Assembly: GCA_950022495.1 (NCBI GenBank)
Contig: CATLLJ010000011.1
Coordinates: 1 to 64,000 of the forward strand
Direction: 5' to 3'
Source: an uncultured bacterium
Lineage (GTDB): Bacteria > Cyanobacteriota > Vampirovibrionia > Gastranaerophilales > Gastranaerophilaceae
Length of the DNA: 64,000 bases
The position numbers were made by a program, and so were the translations under genes. The notes beneath the pieces are model-generated. The model made no database searches and had not been told where the DNA came from. It saw only the letters and a program-made list of their open reading frames with translations. Below are positions 1-8,645 of this stretch, piece after piece; position 1 is the stretch's first letter, and every line of letters begins with the position of its first letter.

Positions 1-96
1 GTCTGTGTCTGTGTCTGTGTCTGTGTCTGTGTCAGTATCAGTATCAGTATCTGTGTCTGTATCAGTATCTGTGTCTGTATCAGTATCTGAGTCTAA
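1..96. repeat. Imperfect hexanucleotide tandem repeat encoding (Asp-Thr)n
   Basis: Fifteen consecutive 6-base units of the form GTCTGT, ATCAGT or ATCTGT run from base 1 to 90, followed by a decayed sixteenth. On the minus strand they read as GAY-ACN codons, giving alternating Asp and Thr in the adhesin. The array continues off the left edge, so its true copy number is unknown. Because the unit is a multiple of three, copy changes alter protein length and not reading frame. Confidence 0.9.
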
Positions 97-3000
97 TGGT
101 GTATCCTTTTCATCATAGTAATTTCTTTCGTGTTCGTCACGACCGATACCTTCAACATCTTCTGGTCTTACAGCATGACCGGTTGGTGTTTCTGATGCAC
201 CGATAACTGGATTTGTGCTTGGATCAGCTTCTTTATGGAAGCCATCTTTACCAAGGTGTGCATAAATACCATTAGCATAGATATTATCTGCTGTGATATC
301 TAATTTACCATTGTCTAAAACTGCGTTATTAAGTCTTACTGTAGAGTTAGCCCAAGCATAATATCCACCGTCAATGTATTCACCGTTTGGTCTTAGATTT
401 TTATTGATATCTAAAGCTTTTAAGATAACATTGTTTGGTAGAATTTCATGTTTATAGTCATCTTTATCATAACCTTTGTCGAATTCGTATCCATCATGGT
501 GAGGTCCAAAGTAATCTTTACCGTTGATTAAAGCCGGATCTTCAATATGACCTAAGTTATTGATTGTTAAATTTGTACCTCTGGTGATGATTGTTAAGTC
601 GCCTTCAGCAGTAACATTATCAATAGTAGTGTTGCCGGCAAATTCAAGGTACATATCGCCTTCTCTGGCAATCATTGAACAAACTGAATTTGTTTTAACT
701 TCTTTATCTTTGCCGTAATTTGGATCATTGTAGCTGTTTTCTTTTAAGTAGATATTTTCATTAGCTAAACCATCCATTTTATGGTTTTCAGCATCAGTTT
801 GAATAAATGTAACCATATTATCTTTAGAACCAATGCTTCCGTTAGCAATTAGGGAAATGCCTTTACCTTCGATGTTTGTGCCACCGTTAGTGTTTGCATT
901 AACCATGTTGTAGCGTTTACCGCTTCCTTTTGCTGCGTTTTCACCGCCCATGATATGTCCTAAGTCATCTACTGTTAAGATAACTCTGCCATCAGCCTTA
1001 ATTGAATCAATATTCATATCTGAATCAATAGCAGCGTAGTTGATAACTAAATCATCCGGTTTGTTAACTTTGTTTGTTGATTCTTTAACTTTGCCTTTGA
1101 TATTTGCGTTAATAGATTTAGTGAAATCTCTTGAACCATCAGATTTTGGTCCAATACCGGTACAACCTGAACCTGTGCAGGCTTTTTGTTGAACTTCTTC
1201 ACCAATAGAGCCGTCATTAGCAGTGATATTTAAGTTACCGCCTGCATTTAGTAATGTTTTAATTACTCCGTAGTTAAGAACACTGCCGTTGTTAGTATTA
1301 ATTGTAATGTTTTTATCAGCTTTTACATAGTTATTATTCTCAGTGTTATCACCGATTACAATGTTACCATTTTTGCTGTTAATTGTTACGTTATTTTTAG
1401 CGTGAACATTACCTTTAATATTAACGTTACCAACTTTTTCCTCTTTATTATAAAGACCTTGGGTTCTTTTTTCTGAAATTGTATTATTAATTTCAATATC
1501 TTTATTGCCTGTTATTTTAGCTGATGAATCAATTAAAATACCGTTAGCACCAGTGTTGGTCATTGTTAATTTGTCATTTGAATGAACTAAACCTGTAACA
1601 TTTAAACCATCGTCACCAGCATTTAGGATATCTGTAGTTGTTCCATTGTTAGTAACTTTGCCATCAATATTTAAATGTCCTGCTTTTTGGTTATCAATAA
1701 CCAATTTACCGTTATTATTAGTAATTGTGCCGTCAATATTTAAATCTTTACTTTTATCCGTATTTGTAAATGTTGCATCTCCTGTATTAGTGAAAGTTCC
1801 GCCAATATTTAATGCTCCGGCTTTATTGGTAACTGTAGCTGTACCAACGTTAGTTGCGTTACCATTGATTGTCAAACCGCCGGCACCTGTATTTAGCATT
1901 TCTAAATTGTTTGAGGTAAGTTTTCCATCTTTAGTTACATTCAAACCGCCTTCACCATGGTTAGTGTAAGTAGCCTTACCTCCGGCATTAATATTGCCGG
2001 AAATATGCATCCCATCCACACCATGTACAGTGTTAGTAACATCAAGATTACCGGTAGTATTAACAGTACCAGCAATATTTAATGCTCCAGTCTGGTTATC
2101 TCCGGTAACAGTCTCATTACCTTCATATCCATTCAATATAATAGCATTTCCATCATGATTAATTAATGCAGAGTTAGTAATATCTAATCCATTACCACCT
2201 CTGTTTTTAATCTTTAAATCACCCTTAGTATCAATCTTACCGGCGATAGTCAATTTAGTGTTTCTATCTTCAACGTAATCATTATACGGGTTATTTGTGA
2301 TTAATGTATATCCGTTGTTTTTAATATATCCAGTATCCGTAATAGTCAAATTGCCATTGTTATTAGAAACGTTAACAGTCCCTTTAGCGTTAGCAATATT
2401 ACCGGAAATATTAATACCATTAACTCCAGAATCAATATTAGTAATTCTAATACCACTCTGATTATTAACGTTAGTACCATTAGAACCGGTAGCATAGTTA
2501 ACTAAGTTACCCTGAACGTTAACCCCTTTAGAAGATTTGATATAAATCTGTCCGAATTCATCACTTGCAAATTCGCTTCCAACATTTACGTTGTCGGTTT
2601 TTACAAGACTGTTAAACAGTTGTTCTGCTTGTGATTGAGAGTTAAAGGCTTGCATTTTTTCTGCCTTAATGCCGCCGACAACACCGCCATTTTTACCAAT
2701 ATTAACGTTGCCGCCAATTAAATCCACTCCGCCGGCAGATAGAACTTTACCATTAATAGTGATGTCACCGCCGTTACCATTGATACGTTCTTGTGGCTGG
2801 TTAATGTAATTACCGACATTTGAAAAATGTTCTTTATCAAAAGATTTATAATTGTTTTGGTCAGGAGCATAAACGCCCAAAGAACCAACGTTTAATACAC
2901 CTGAAGCTCCAACAACCATACCGTTTGGAGAAATAAATACAGCTTTACCGTTGTAGAAGTTATTGCCTTTCATTGTATTGACAATACCGTTGATGTTAAT

Positions 3001-3276
3001 TTTTCCATCAACAAGGTTTACAAAGGTGTTGTAATCTAAACCGTTATAGCCGTAAATTAGGTTTGCTATGTCACCTTCAGATAAGTTGAAGTTATTATAA
3101 TGTCTAAAACCCATTCCATTTTTAACATCTTTCGGGTTTATGTTATAAACTCCGTTATTACCGGTAACTCCTGTAATATCGCTAGCCACAACAGAGAGAA
3201 GCATAGATTGTTGTGCTAAAAACAGGCCTGTTAAAGATGCAGCAACAATTCTTTTCATTTTTTTGCTATTCTTCAT
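1..3276 (-). CDS. Filamentous haemagglutinin / LktA-type secreted adhesin, N-terminal part (runs off window)
   Basis: This is an open frame of 1,092 codons with no stop before the left edge, so the C-terminus is missing. Residues 1 to about 31 are a Sec signal peptide (MKNSKKMKRI, then a hydrophobic stretch). Residues about 35-140 resemble the two-partner-secretion domain of FHA/leukotoxin LktA-type adhesins, with motifs FVNLVDGKININGIVN and FISPNGMVVGASGVLNVGSL. From there to about residue 1,000 the protein is Asn/Gly/Ile-rich with short recurring units such as LNIDGTITNNNGKLVI, as expected of a right-handed beta-helix stalk. One Cys pair (KACTGSGCTG) lies near residue 700. The in-window end is an Asp-Thr dipeptide tract. 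ATG 3276 is chosen because AGGA lies 9 bases upstream; an in-frame ATG at 3294 has no ribosome site. No TpsB transporter is in the window. Family assignment is from motif likeness; a role in adhesion is inference. Confidence 0.8.
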   Translation of the reverse strand, partial: MKNSKKMKRIVAASLTGLFLAQQSMLLSVVASDITGVTGNNGVYNINPKDVKNGMGFRHYNNFNLSEGDIANLIYGYNGLDYNTFVNLVDGKININGIVNTMKGNNFYNGKAVFISPNGMVVGASGVLNVGSLGVYAPDQNNYKSFDKEHFSNVGNYINQPQERINGNGGDITINGKVLSAGGVDLIGGNVNIGKNGGVVGGIKAEKMQAFNSQSQAEQLFNSLVKTDNVNVGSEFASDEFGQIYIKSSKGVNVQGNLVNYATGSNGTNVNNQSGIRITNIDSGVNGINISGNIANAKGTVNVSNNNGNLTITDTGYIKNNGYTLITNNPYNDYVEDRNTKLTIAGKIDTKGDLKIKNRGGNGLDITNSALINHDGNAIILNGYEGNETVTGDNQTGALNIAGTVNTTGNLDVTNTVHGVDGMHISGNINAGGKATYTNHGEGGLNVTKDGKLTSNNLEMLNTGAGGLTINGNATNVGTATVTNKAGALNIGGTFTNTGDATFTNTDKSKDLNIDGTITNNNGKLVIDNQKAGHLNIDGKVTNNGTTTDILNAGDDGLNVTGLVHSNDKLTMTNTGANGILIDSSAKITGNKDIEINNTISEKRTQGLYNKEEKVGNVNIKGNVHAKNNVTINSKNGNIVIGDNTENNNYVKADKNITINTNNGSVLNYGVIKTLLNAGGNLNITANDGSIGEEVQQKACTGSGCTGIGPKSDGSRDFTKSINANIKGKVKESTNKVNKPDDLVINYAAIDSDMNIDSIKADGRVILTVDDLGHIMGGENAAKGSGKRYNMVNANTNGGTNIEGKGISLIANGSIGSKDNMVTFIQTDAENHKMDGLANENIYLKENSYNDPNYGKDKEVKTNSVCSMIAREGDMYLEFAGNTTIDNVTAEGDLTIITRGTNLTINNLGHIEDPALINGKDYFGPHHDGYEFDKGYDKDDYKHEILPNNVILKALDINKNLRPNGEYIDGGYYAWANSTVRLNNAVLDNGKLDITADNIYANGIYAHLGKDGFHKEADPSTNPVIGASETPTGHAVRPEDVEGIGRDEHERNYYDEKDTPLDSDTDTDTDTDTDTDTDTDTDTDTDTDTDTD

Positions 3277-3467
3277 ATGTGAATATCCTTTCATAACGTT
3301 ATAAAAATTAAGTCTAGTGTCAATCTGTATAGTACATTGTAACAAGACCAAAGAAAAAATATTCATAATATTACTTTTTTTTAAGCCATGCTTCAATTAC
3401 TATTACTATATTAATAACGATTATGAATTATAAAAATTGCTAGTATAGTAAAAAATGTTAATTTTTA

Positions 3468-4922
3468 TTAATCAGAATTTTTAATTATAGTTTTATGCAA
3501 AATATAGTATGTTAAATAGAATATAGCCAATATTCCTAACATCTGCCATTTCTCAGCAATATTGAATACTTGCATCTTTAATATATACGTTATAGCTCCA
3601 GCTGGAATTGCTGCAATAAGAATTCTTAAAATTGTATTTTTAGGCAATTTTAAATTCATATCAGGTAAAACTATAATCATACTTAATAAGCAGTACAAGA
3701 AATTTGCTGATAATGTTGCAATACCTACTCCGATTAGTCCCATTTTTGGAATTAGTATGATATTTAGTACAACTCCAATAATTCCTGAAATCAGTTTAAT
3801 TATGAATTCAATATGTGTCTTATTTGCTAAATGGTATTGAAGCGTTGTATAGTCTGTCATTGCGAGGAAAAATACTCCAAATGAGAAAAATGGAACTAAG
3901 GTACTAGCTTCATAAAATCTTTCATTCGTGAATAAATGTGTGTAGCCCACGTTATATAAGGACATGATTGTAATTACCGGTAATGATACAAGAATGTAAT
4001 AACCTAAAAATCTAGAGATAATTGGTCTAACATCAACTTTTGCTTCATATAAGTTAATAATTCTTGGGATTGCAGCAACTGTAATCATAGCAAATAGTGT
4101 CATTAAGATAGGCAGTGTCAACCCATAGCCAACACCCACTAAAGCAGCTTTAGAAAATCCGCTTATTCCATTCATTATGAACTTGTTGCTTTGGGTTATA
4201 ATCCACGCACTGAGAGATGTTGCAGCAATTGGTATTCCATATTTAATAATTGGTAATATAAATTTCCATTCAACTTTTTGAAACTTAAAAACCTTGAGTA
4301 TTTCACTTTGATAGAGTAATAATATATCGATTAGTGATATTGATATTCCCATACCTAATAAAATTGATGCAGCTCCTAAGTTGAAAAATTTAGCAAAGAA
4401 AACAGCAAGAAATATTGTTGCAAATTGATTTACAATGGTTGTAACCGTGTATGAGATTGATTTTAATTGTGCTCTTAATAATTGTGAAAGTAATGCCCTG
4501 ATTGCTACAGGTATAATTAAAAACAGCACAGCTAGAAAATACTTAAATGGTACATGGAAAAAGCTGTATAAACTATCTTTAAACAAGAGTGATATGCCGA
4601 ACATTAAAACCATGTTTAATGTAAGTATAGTAACCAGTGTTGTTAAGTATTTAGGTAGGTCTTCCATAAGCTGGTGATGTCTGAAAAATCTCAAGCCGGA
4701 AAGTCCAACCCAATCAGAAAATATAATGCAGAGGAACGACAACATTGCTATAGAGATTGTGTATAGTCCGTATTGTTCCGTGGTAAATAAGCTTGTGTAA
4801 ATTGGTACTGTTATGACATTTCCAAGCATTCCACACAATTTAGAAGGTGCATATTTAATCATATCCGTAAATATGCCTTTAACTTCTTTTTCCTCTAACT
4901 CTTTATTTTCAATATATTCCAT
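3468..4922 (-). CDS. Polysaccharide/lipopolysaccharide flippase (Wzx/MATE-like) membrane protein
   Basis: The 484-residue product is almost wholly hydrophobic, with an amphipathic, acidic N-terminal tail (residues 1-20) and roughly 12-14 membrane segments. The opening YAPSKLCGMLGNVITVPIYTS followed by FTTEQYGLYTI is the typical start of the oligosaccharide flippase family (polysaccharide biosynthesis protein, Wzx/RfbX type), in which these residues form the first helices of the transporter. Such proteins flip undecaprenyl-linked glycans across the inner membrane. It lies 20 bases downstream of rimO on the same strand and is probably cotranscribed. No polymerase or ligase of a glycan locus adjoins it, so its substrate cannot be named. 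Confidence 0.8.
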   Translation of the reverse strand: MEYIENKELEEKEVKGIFTDMIKYAPSKLCGMLGNVITVPIYTSLFTTEQYGLYTISIAMLSFLCIIFSDWVGLSGLRFFRHHQLMEDLPKYLTTLVTILTLNMVLMFGISLLFKDSLYSFFHVPFKYFLAVLFLIIPVAIRALLSQLLRAQLKSISYTVTTIVNQFATIFLAVFFAKFFNLGAASILLGMGISISLIDILLLYQSEILKVFKFQKVEWKFILPIIKYGIPIAATSLSAWIITQSNKFIMNGISGFSKAALVGVGYGLTLPILMTLFAMITVAAIPRIINLYEAKVDVRPIISRFLGYYILVSLPVITIMSLYNVGYTHLFTNERFYEASTLVPFFSFGVFFLAMTDYTTLQYHLANKTHIEFIIKLISGIIGVVLNIILIPKMGLIGVGIATLSANFLYCLLSMIIVLPDMNLKLPKNTILRILIAAIPAGAITYILKMQVFNIAEKWQMLGILAIFYLTYYILHKTIIKNSD

Positions 4923-4942
4923 ATTTAGTTACTCTTTCATTT

Positions 4943-6250
4943 TTAATCAATAATTTTTCCAAATAAATCATATTCATCACATTTTTCTATGAGAACATTT
5001 TCAATATCACCCGGAACTACAGGTCTATTGCTTGATGCGTAAACAACTCCATCGATTTCCGGTGCATCATGTTCTGAACGAAGGATTATTACTCCATCGT
5101 CTGTATATCCTTCAACGATACATATTAAGGTTGTATTAATATATTTCTGGTTGTTTTCTAATGAAATTTTTTGCTGCAATTCCATTAATTTGTTCCGTCT
5201 TTCTTTTTTGATTTTTGCAGGAAGATGCCCTTTTAGCTTGTCAGAATAGGTATTCTTTTCTCTAGAGTATTCAAAGGCACCCATTCTATCAAATTTGACA
5301 TCCTTTACAAAATTATACAAATGTTCAAATTCTTCTTCAGTTTCTCCCGGATAACCTACAATTAATGAGGTTCTCACTGAAACTCCGGGGATATTTTTTC
5401 TAATTTTGTCAACCAGTTCTCTATAATCCATCACCGGACGCCTCATTGATTCCAACACTCTAGGATGAGAATGCTGCAATGGTATATCTACATATTTTAC
5501 TACCTTGTCTAATTCTGCTATTGCCTTTATTAGTTCATCAGTCATTTGTGTTGGATAAGCATACATAATTCTTATCCAGCAAAGATTTTCAATTTTATTC
5601 AATTTTTTAAGAAGCTGCGGCAGAGCTTGCTTGCCGTATAAATCAATACCATAAGACGATGTATCCTGAGCAATAAGAATAATTTCGGTTACCCCTTTAT
5701 TTACTAATTCGTTTGCCTCTTTGACAATATTCTCAATCGGTCTGGAGATATAATTACCTCTTAAATGCGGAATAATACAATATCCGCATCTATAGTTACA
5801 GCCTTCTCCAATTTTTAAGTATGAACTTGCACCCATTGTGATTTGTTGTCTTGTAACATTTTCCGGATAAATATACTTAGGCTGTTTATCAATTATACTT
5901 TCATATTCTTTACCGGCTTCAATAGCTTTGACAATATCAAGGATATCATTGATATTTGTAGCACCTATCATTCCTGAAATTTCCGGAATTGAATCTTTTA
6001 AATCAGTATCATGTTTCTGAGATAAGCATCCGGTAACAATTACTTTCTTACCTTCGTCAACCATTTGTAATATGCTTTGTACAGATTCTCTTTCTGCGTC
6101 ATGTATAAAAGAACAGGTATTAACTATGACTATATCTGCTTCTGTCTCATCAAGTGTAATATTATATCCGTTTTCACTGAGAATACCTAGCATAAGTTCG
6201 GCATCTACAAGGTTTTTGGCACATCCGTGATTAATTAATGCAATTTTCAT
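4943..6250 (-). CDS. rimO: Ribosomal protein S12 methylthiotransferase RimO
   Basis: A radical-SAM enzyme that methylthiolates Asp of ribosomal protein S12. The UPF0004 domain carries three Cys for the auxiliary iron-sulfur cluster (C10 in NHGCAKN, C46 in VNTCSF, C75 in VTGCLSQ), and the radical-SAM cluster motif CxxxCxxC is C151, C155, C158 (GEGCNYRCGYC). The GCAKNLVDAE opening is characteristic of RimO rather than MiaB. The C-terminal TRAM-like domain covers about residues 375-435. Length 435 is usual for the family. The start has no Shine-Dalgarno; instead TGATAAAAT sits 6 bases before the ATG, suggesting a leaderless transcript. It is divergent from the U32 peptidase, with 77 bases between them. 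Confidence 0.95.
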   Translation of the reverse strand: MKIALINHGCAKNLVDAELMLGILSENGYNITLDETEADIVIVNTCSFIHDAERESVQSILQMVDEGKKVIVTGCLSQKHDTDLKDSIPEISGMIGATNINDILDIVKAIEAGKEYESIIDKQPKYIYPENVTRQQITMGASSYLKIGEGCNYRCGYCIIPHLRGNYISRPIENIVKEANELVNKGVTEIILIAQDTSSYGIDLYGKQALPQLLKKLNKIENLCWIRIMYAYPTQMTDELIKAIAELDKVVKYVDIPLQHSHPRVLESMRRPVMDYRELVDKIRKNIPGVSVRTSLIVGYPGETEEEFEHLYNFVKDVKFDRMGAFEYSREKNTYSDKLKGHLPAKIKKERRNKLMELQQKISLENNQKYINTTLICIVEGYTDDGVIILRSEHDAPEIDGVVYASSNRPVVPGDIENVLIEKCDEYDLFGKIID

Positions 6251-6256
6251 ATATGC

Positions 6257-6265
6257 ATTTTATCA
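6257..6265 (-). promoter_or_regulatory. Extended -10 promoter for rimO, leaderless geometry
   Basis: On the minus strand the sequence reads TG-A-TAAAAT, then GCATAT, then the rimO ATG. The 6-base gap puts the expected transcription start on the A of the ATG. There is no Shine-Dalgarno motif. No convincing -35 box was seen, which is common for TGn extended -10 promoters. Confidence 0.5.
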
Positions 6266-6310
6266 TTAATTGTAAAATTTATTCGATATATTACGATTTA
6301 TTCATAACTT

Positions 6311-6319
6311 TGTTATAAA
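6311..6319 (+). promoter_or_regulatory. Extended -10 promoter for the U32 peptidase gene, leaderless geometry
   Basis: TG-T-TATAAA is followed by 8 bases and the ATG at 6328, with no Shine-Dalgarno between. Transcription would start at or within 2 bases of the start codon. It is divergent to the rimO promoter. Confidence 0.5.
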
Positions 6320-6327
6320 ATAGCGTT

Positions 6328-8097
6328 ATGAATAAGGTAGAATTATTAGCTCCGGCAAAAAATTTAGAAACAGCAATTGCTGCAATAAATAGTGGTGCAG
6401 ATGCAATTTATATCGGTGCGAATAATTTTGGTGCGAGGAAAAATGCCCCAAATTCACTTGACGACATTAAAAAGCTGGTAGAATATGCTCATTTATATTA
6501 TGTCAGAATTCACGTTGTAATTAATACAATTCTTAATGATTCAGAATTGTATGAGGCTGTAAAACTTGTCGAAAATCTATATAATATTGGAGTTGACGCT
6601 GTTATTGTTCAAGATATGGGACTTTTAAATTTAGCAATTCAAGGTAAGCTTCCACCAATTCAAATTCATGCCAGTACCCAATGTAACAATAGAACTTTAG
6701 AAAAGGTAAAATTTTTCAACAACTTAGGGCTTTCTAGAGTTATATTGGCTAGAGAACTTTCAGAAAACCAAATAAATGAGATTTGTAAATCTGTTTCCTG
6801 TGAAATAGAAACATTTGTACATGGTGCATTATGTGTTTGTTATAGCGGTCAGTGTTATCTGTCCTATGCTAATGGCGGACGTTCTGCAAACCGCGGAGAG
6901 TGTGCACAGCCTTGTCGAAAAAAATATTCTTTAATTGATGAAAATGGCAAAATTATTTTAAAAGATAAATATCTATTATCTTTAAAGGATTTCAATGCAT
7001 CTAAATCTTTACAAAATCTTATTAAATCCGGTGTAAAGTCGTTTAAAATTGAAGGCCGACTTAAAGATATTAATTATGTAAAAAATGTTGTAGCTTTTTA
7101 TAATAACGAACTTAATAAATATGCTTCAAGAACTTCATCAGGTAAGGTATTTTTAGATTTTGAACCTGATGTTGATAAAACTTTCAATCGAGGCTATACT
7201 GACTATTTTTTAACTGGACGTACACAATGTTTTAATTTTCTTTCACCTAAATCAAGGGGTGAAAAGATTGGTAAAATTAGAAGGATTTTTCATAACTACT
7301 TTGAAATTGATGCTGATTTGCACCCACAAGATGGATTGTGTTTTATCAAAGATGGTGAAATTACAGGCTTTTTAGTAAATAAAGTAGAGGGTAATCGAGT
7401 TTATCCTAACAAAATGGATGGTTTAAAAACTGGTACATTGCTTTACAGAAATTATGACAGTCAGTTTGAGAAAAAGCTTCAAAATTCTAAAACTGTAAGA
7501 AAGATAGGTATTTCATTTGTTGTTAAAGAGGGCTGTGTTTATGCAACAGATGAAGATAATAATGTTGTAGAATTAGTATTGCCAGTTGGTGAAGTCCCAA
7601 ATAATATTAATAAAATGAAAGAAACCCTTATTAATCAACTAAACAAAACCGGTGAGACTCCTTATTATATTTTAAAAATAGATATTGTTGATGATAATAT
7701 CCCGTTTTTACCGGTCTCACAAATTAACGAAATTAGGCGTGAAATATTAAGTTTGTTAAGTAAAGAAAGATTAAGTAATTTTGTTCGATTGACTCAAAAC
7801 CCTATTGATTACAGTACATTCCCGAATGCTCAAATTGATTACCATGGAAATGTATTTAATAATGAAGCAAAAAACTTCTACGAAAAATGTAATTGTGAAG
7901 TGACAGAACCTGCTGTTGAATCATCAGAAAAAATATCCTCCGGAATTGAATTGATGAGGACTAAACATTGCTTAAAATTTGCTGCAGGATTATGTGGTCA
8001 GCCTTGTAAAAAATTATATTTGGTTGACTCAAAAGGTAAAAAATATCCGCTAAAATTTGATTGTAAAAATTGCGAAATGGTTGTATTAAATCCGTAA
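6328..8097 (+). CDS. Peptidase U32 family protein (RlhA/TrhP-like)
   Basis: The 589-residue protein begins with the U32 signature ELLAPAKNLETAIAAINSGADAIYIG and carries the family Cys cluster at residues 169-196 (CVCYSGQC, then GGRSANRGECAQPCR). A second Cys-rich segment closes the protein (CLKFAAGLCGQPC and CKNCE), consistent with four-Cys cluster binding. U32 proteins named as collagenase-like peptidases include RNA hydroxylation enzymes (RlhA for 23S rRNA, TrhP for tRNA uridine); the present length lies between those two. I infer an RNA-modification role rather than proteolysis but cannot choose the substrate. The neighbour rimO is also a translation-modification gene. Confidence 0.85.
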   Translation: MNKVELLAPAKNLETAIAAINSGADAIYIGANNFGARKNAPNSLDDIKKLVEYAHLYYVRIHVVINTILNDSELYEAVKLVENLYNIGVDAVIVQDMGLLNLAIQGKLPPIQIHASTQCNNRTLEKVKFFNNLGLSRVILARELSENQINEICKSVSCEIETFVHGALCVCYSGQCYLSYANGGRSANRGECAQPCRKKYSLIDENGKIILKDKYLLSLKDFNASKSLQNLIKSGVKSFKIEGRLKDINYVKNVVAFYNNELNKYASRTSSGKVFLDFEPDVDKTFNRGYTDYFLTGRTQCFNFLSPKSRGEKIGKIRRIFHNYFEIDADLHPQDGLCFIKDGEITGFLVNKVEGNRVYPNKMDGLKTGTLLYRNYDSQFEKKLQNSKTVRKIGISFVVKEGCVYATDEDNNVVELVLPVGEVPNNINKMKETLINQLNKTGETPYYILKIDIVDDNIPFLPVSQINEIRREILSLLSKERLSNFVRLTQNPIDYSTFPNAQIDYHGNVFNNEAKNFYEKCNCEVTEPAVESSEKISSGIELMRTKHCLKFAAGLCGQPCKKLYLVDSKGKKYPLKFDCKNCEMVVLNP

Positions 8098-8098
8098 T

Positions 8099-8641
8099 TT
8101 ATTTTATTAATAATTGTATTTCTTTGAAATTAGGATGTTTAGAAGTTCTAAGTAATTCAAATAATGCGATTTCTGTACAAGTTATTTTAGCACCATATTG
8201 TTTTAACAATTCCAATCCTGTTTTATATTCTTTTTTATTTCTGCTTGCACATGCATCTTTTACTACGTAGACTTCAAAACCTTCTTTAATAAGGTCTGCT
8301 GCGGTCTGTAATACACATATATGTGTTTCTATTCCGCCGAGAATTATTTGTTTTTTGCCTAATTCTTTAATTTTATTTGCAAATTCAGGTTCAAGCATTG
8401 CTGAAAATGAGGTCTTTTCTGTTATACAAGTGTTTTCTGGTAAATTTTCTCTTAATTCGTATACTGTGGCACCAAGTCCTTGCGGATATTGTTCGGTTAC
8501 TATTGTTGGTAGTCCTAAAATCTTTGCTGCTTTTGCTAGTTTTGTCATATTTGCAGCAACTTCATTTCCATATTTTGATGCCATAACCAGTCTGTCTTGT
8601 ATATCAATTATAACTAATGCACTATTTTCTATTTCTAACAT
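8099..8641 (-). CDS. Isochorismatase-like cysteine hydrolase
   Basis: This 180-residue enzyme has the isochorismatase-fold triad: D13 (VIIDIQDRL), K76 (CITEKTSFSA) and C109 (LGGIETHICVLQT, with the cis-peptide region just before it). Length and the GIETHICVLQT motif match the YcaC-like branch, whose members are hydrolases of mostly unknown substrate. It is the last gene of the tkt-ftsE-ftsX operon, starting 4 bases after the stop of the receiver/GGDEF-like gene, with GAGG before the ATG. It ends 1 base from the convergent U32 peptidase gene. The substrate cannot be inferred. Confidence 0.85.
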   Translation of the reverse strand: MLEIENSALVIIDIQDRLVMASKYGNEVAANMTKLAKAAKILGLPTIVTEQYPQGLGATVYELRENLPENTCITEKTSFSAMLEPEFANKIKELGKKQIILGGIETHICVLQTAADLIKEGFEVYVVKDACASRNKKEYKTGLELLKQYGAKITCTEIALFELLRTSKHPNFKEIQLLIK

Positions 8642-8645
8642 ATTT

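Noticed and set aside
1..96. Hexanucleotide repeats as a CRISPR or satellite
   Set aside because: They are in frame within the adhesin and encode Asp-Thr; there are no spacers.
1646..1969. A plus-strand frame of 107 residues in the adhesin region
   Set aside because: It is the complement of the repeat-rich adhesin and its hydrophobic composition follows from that.
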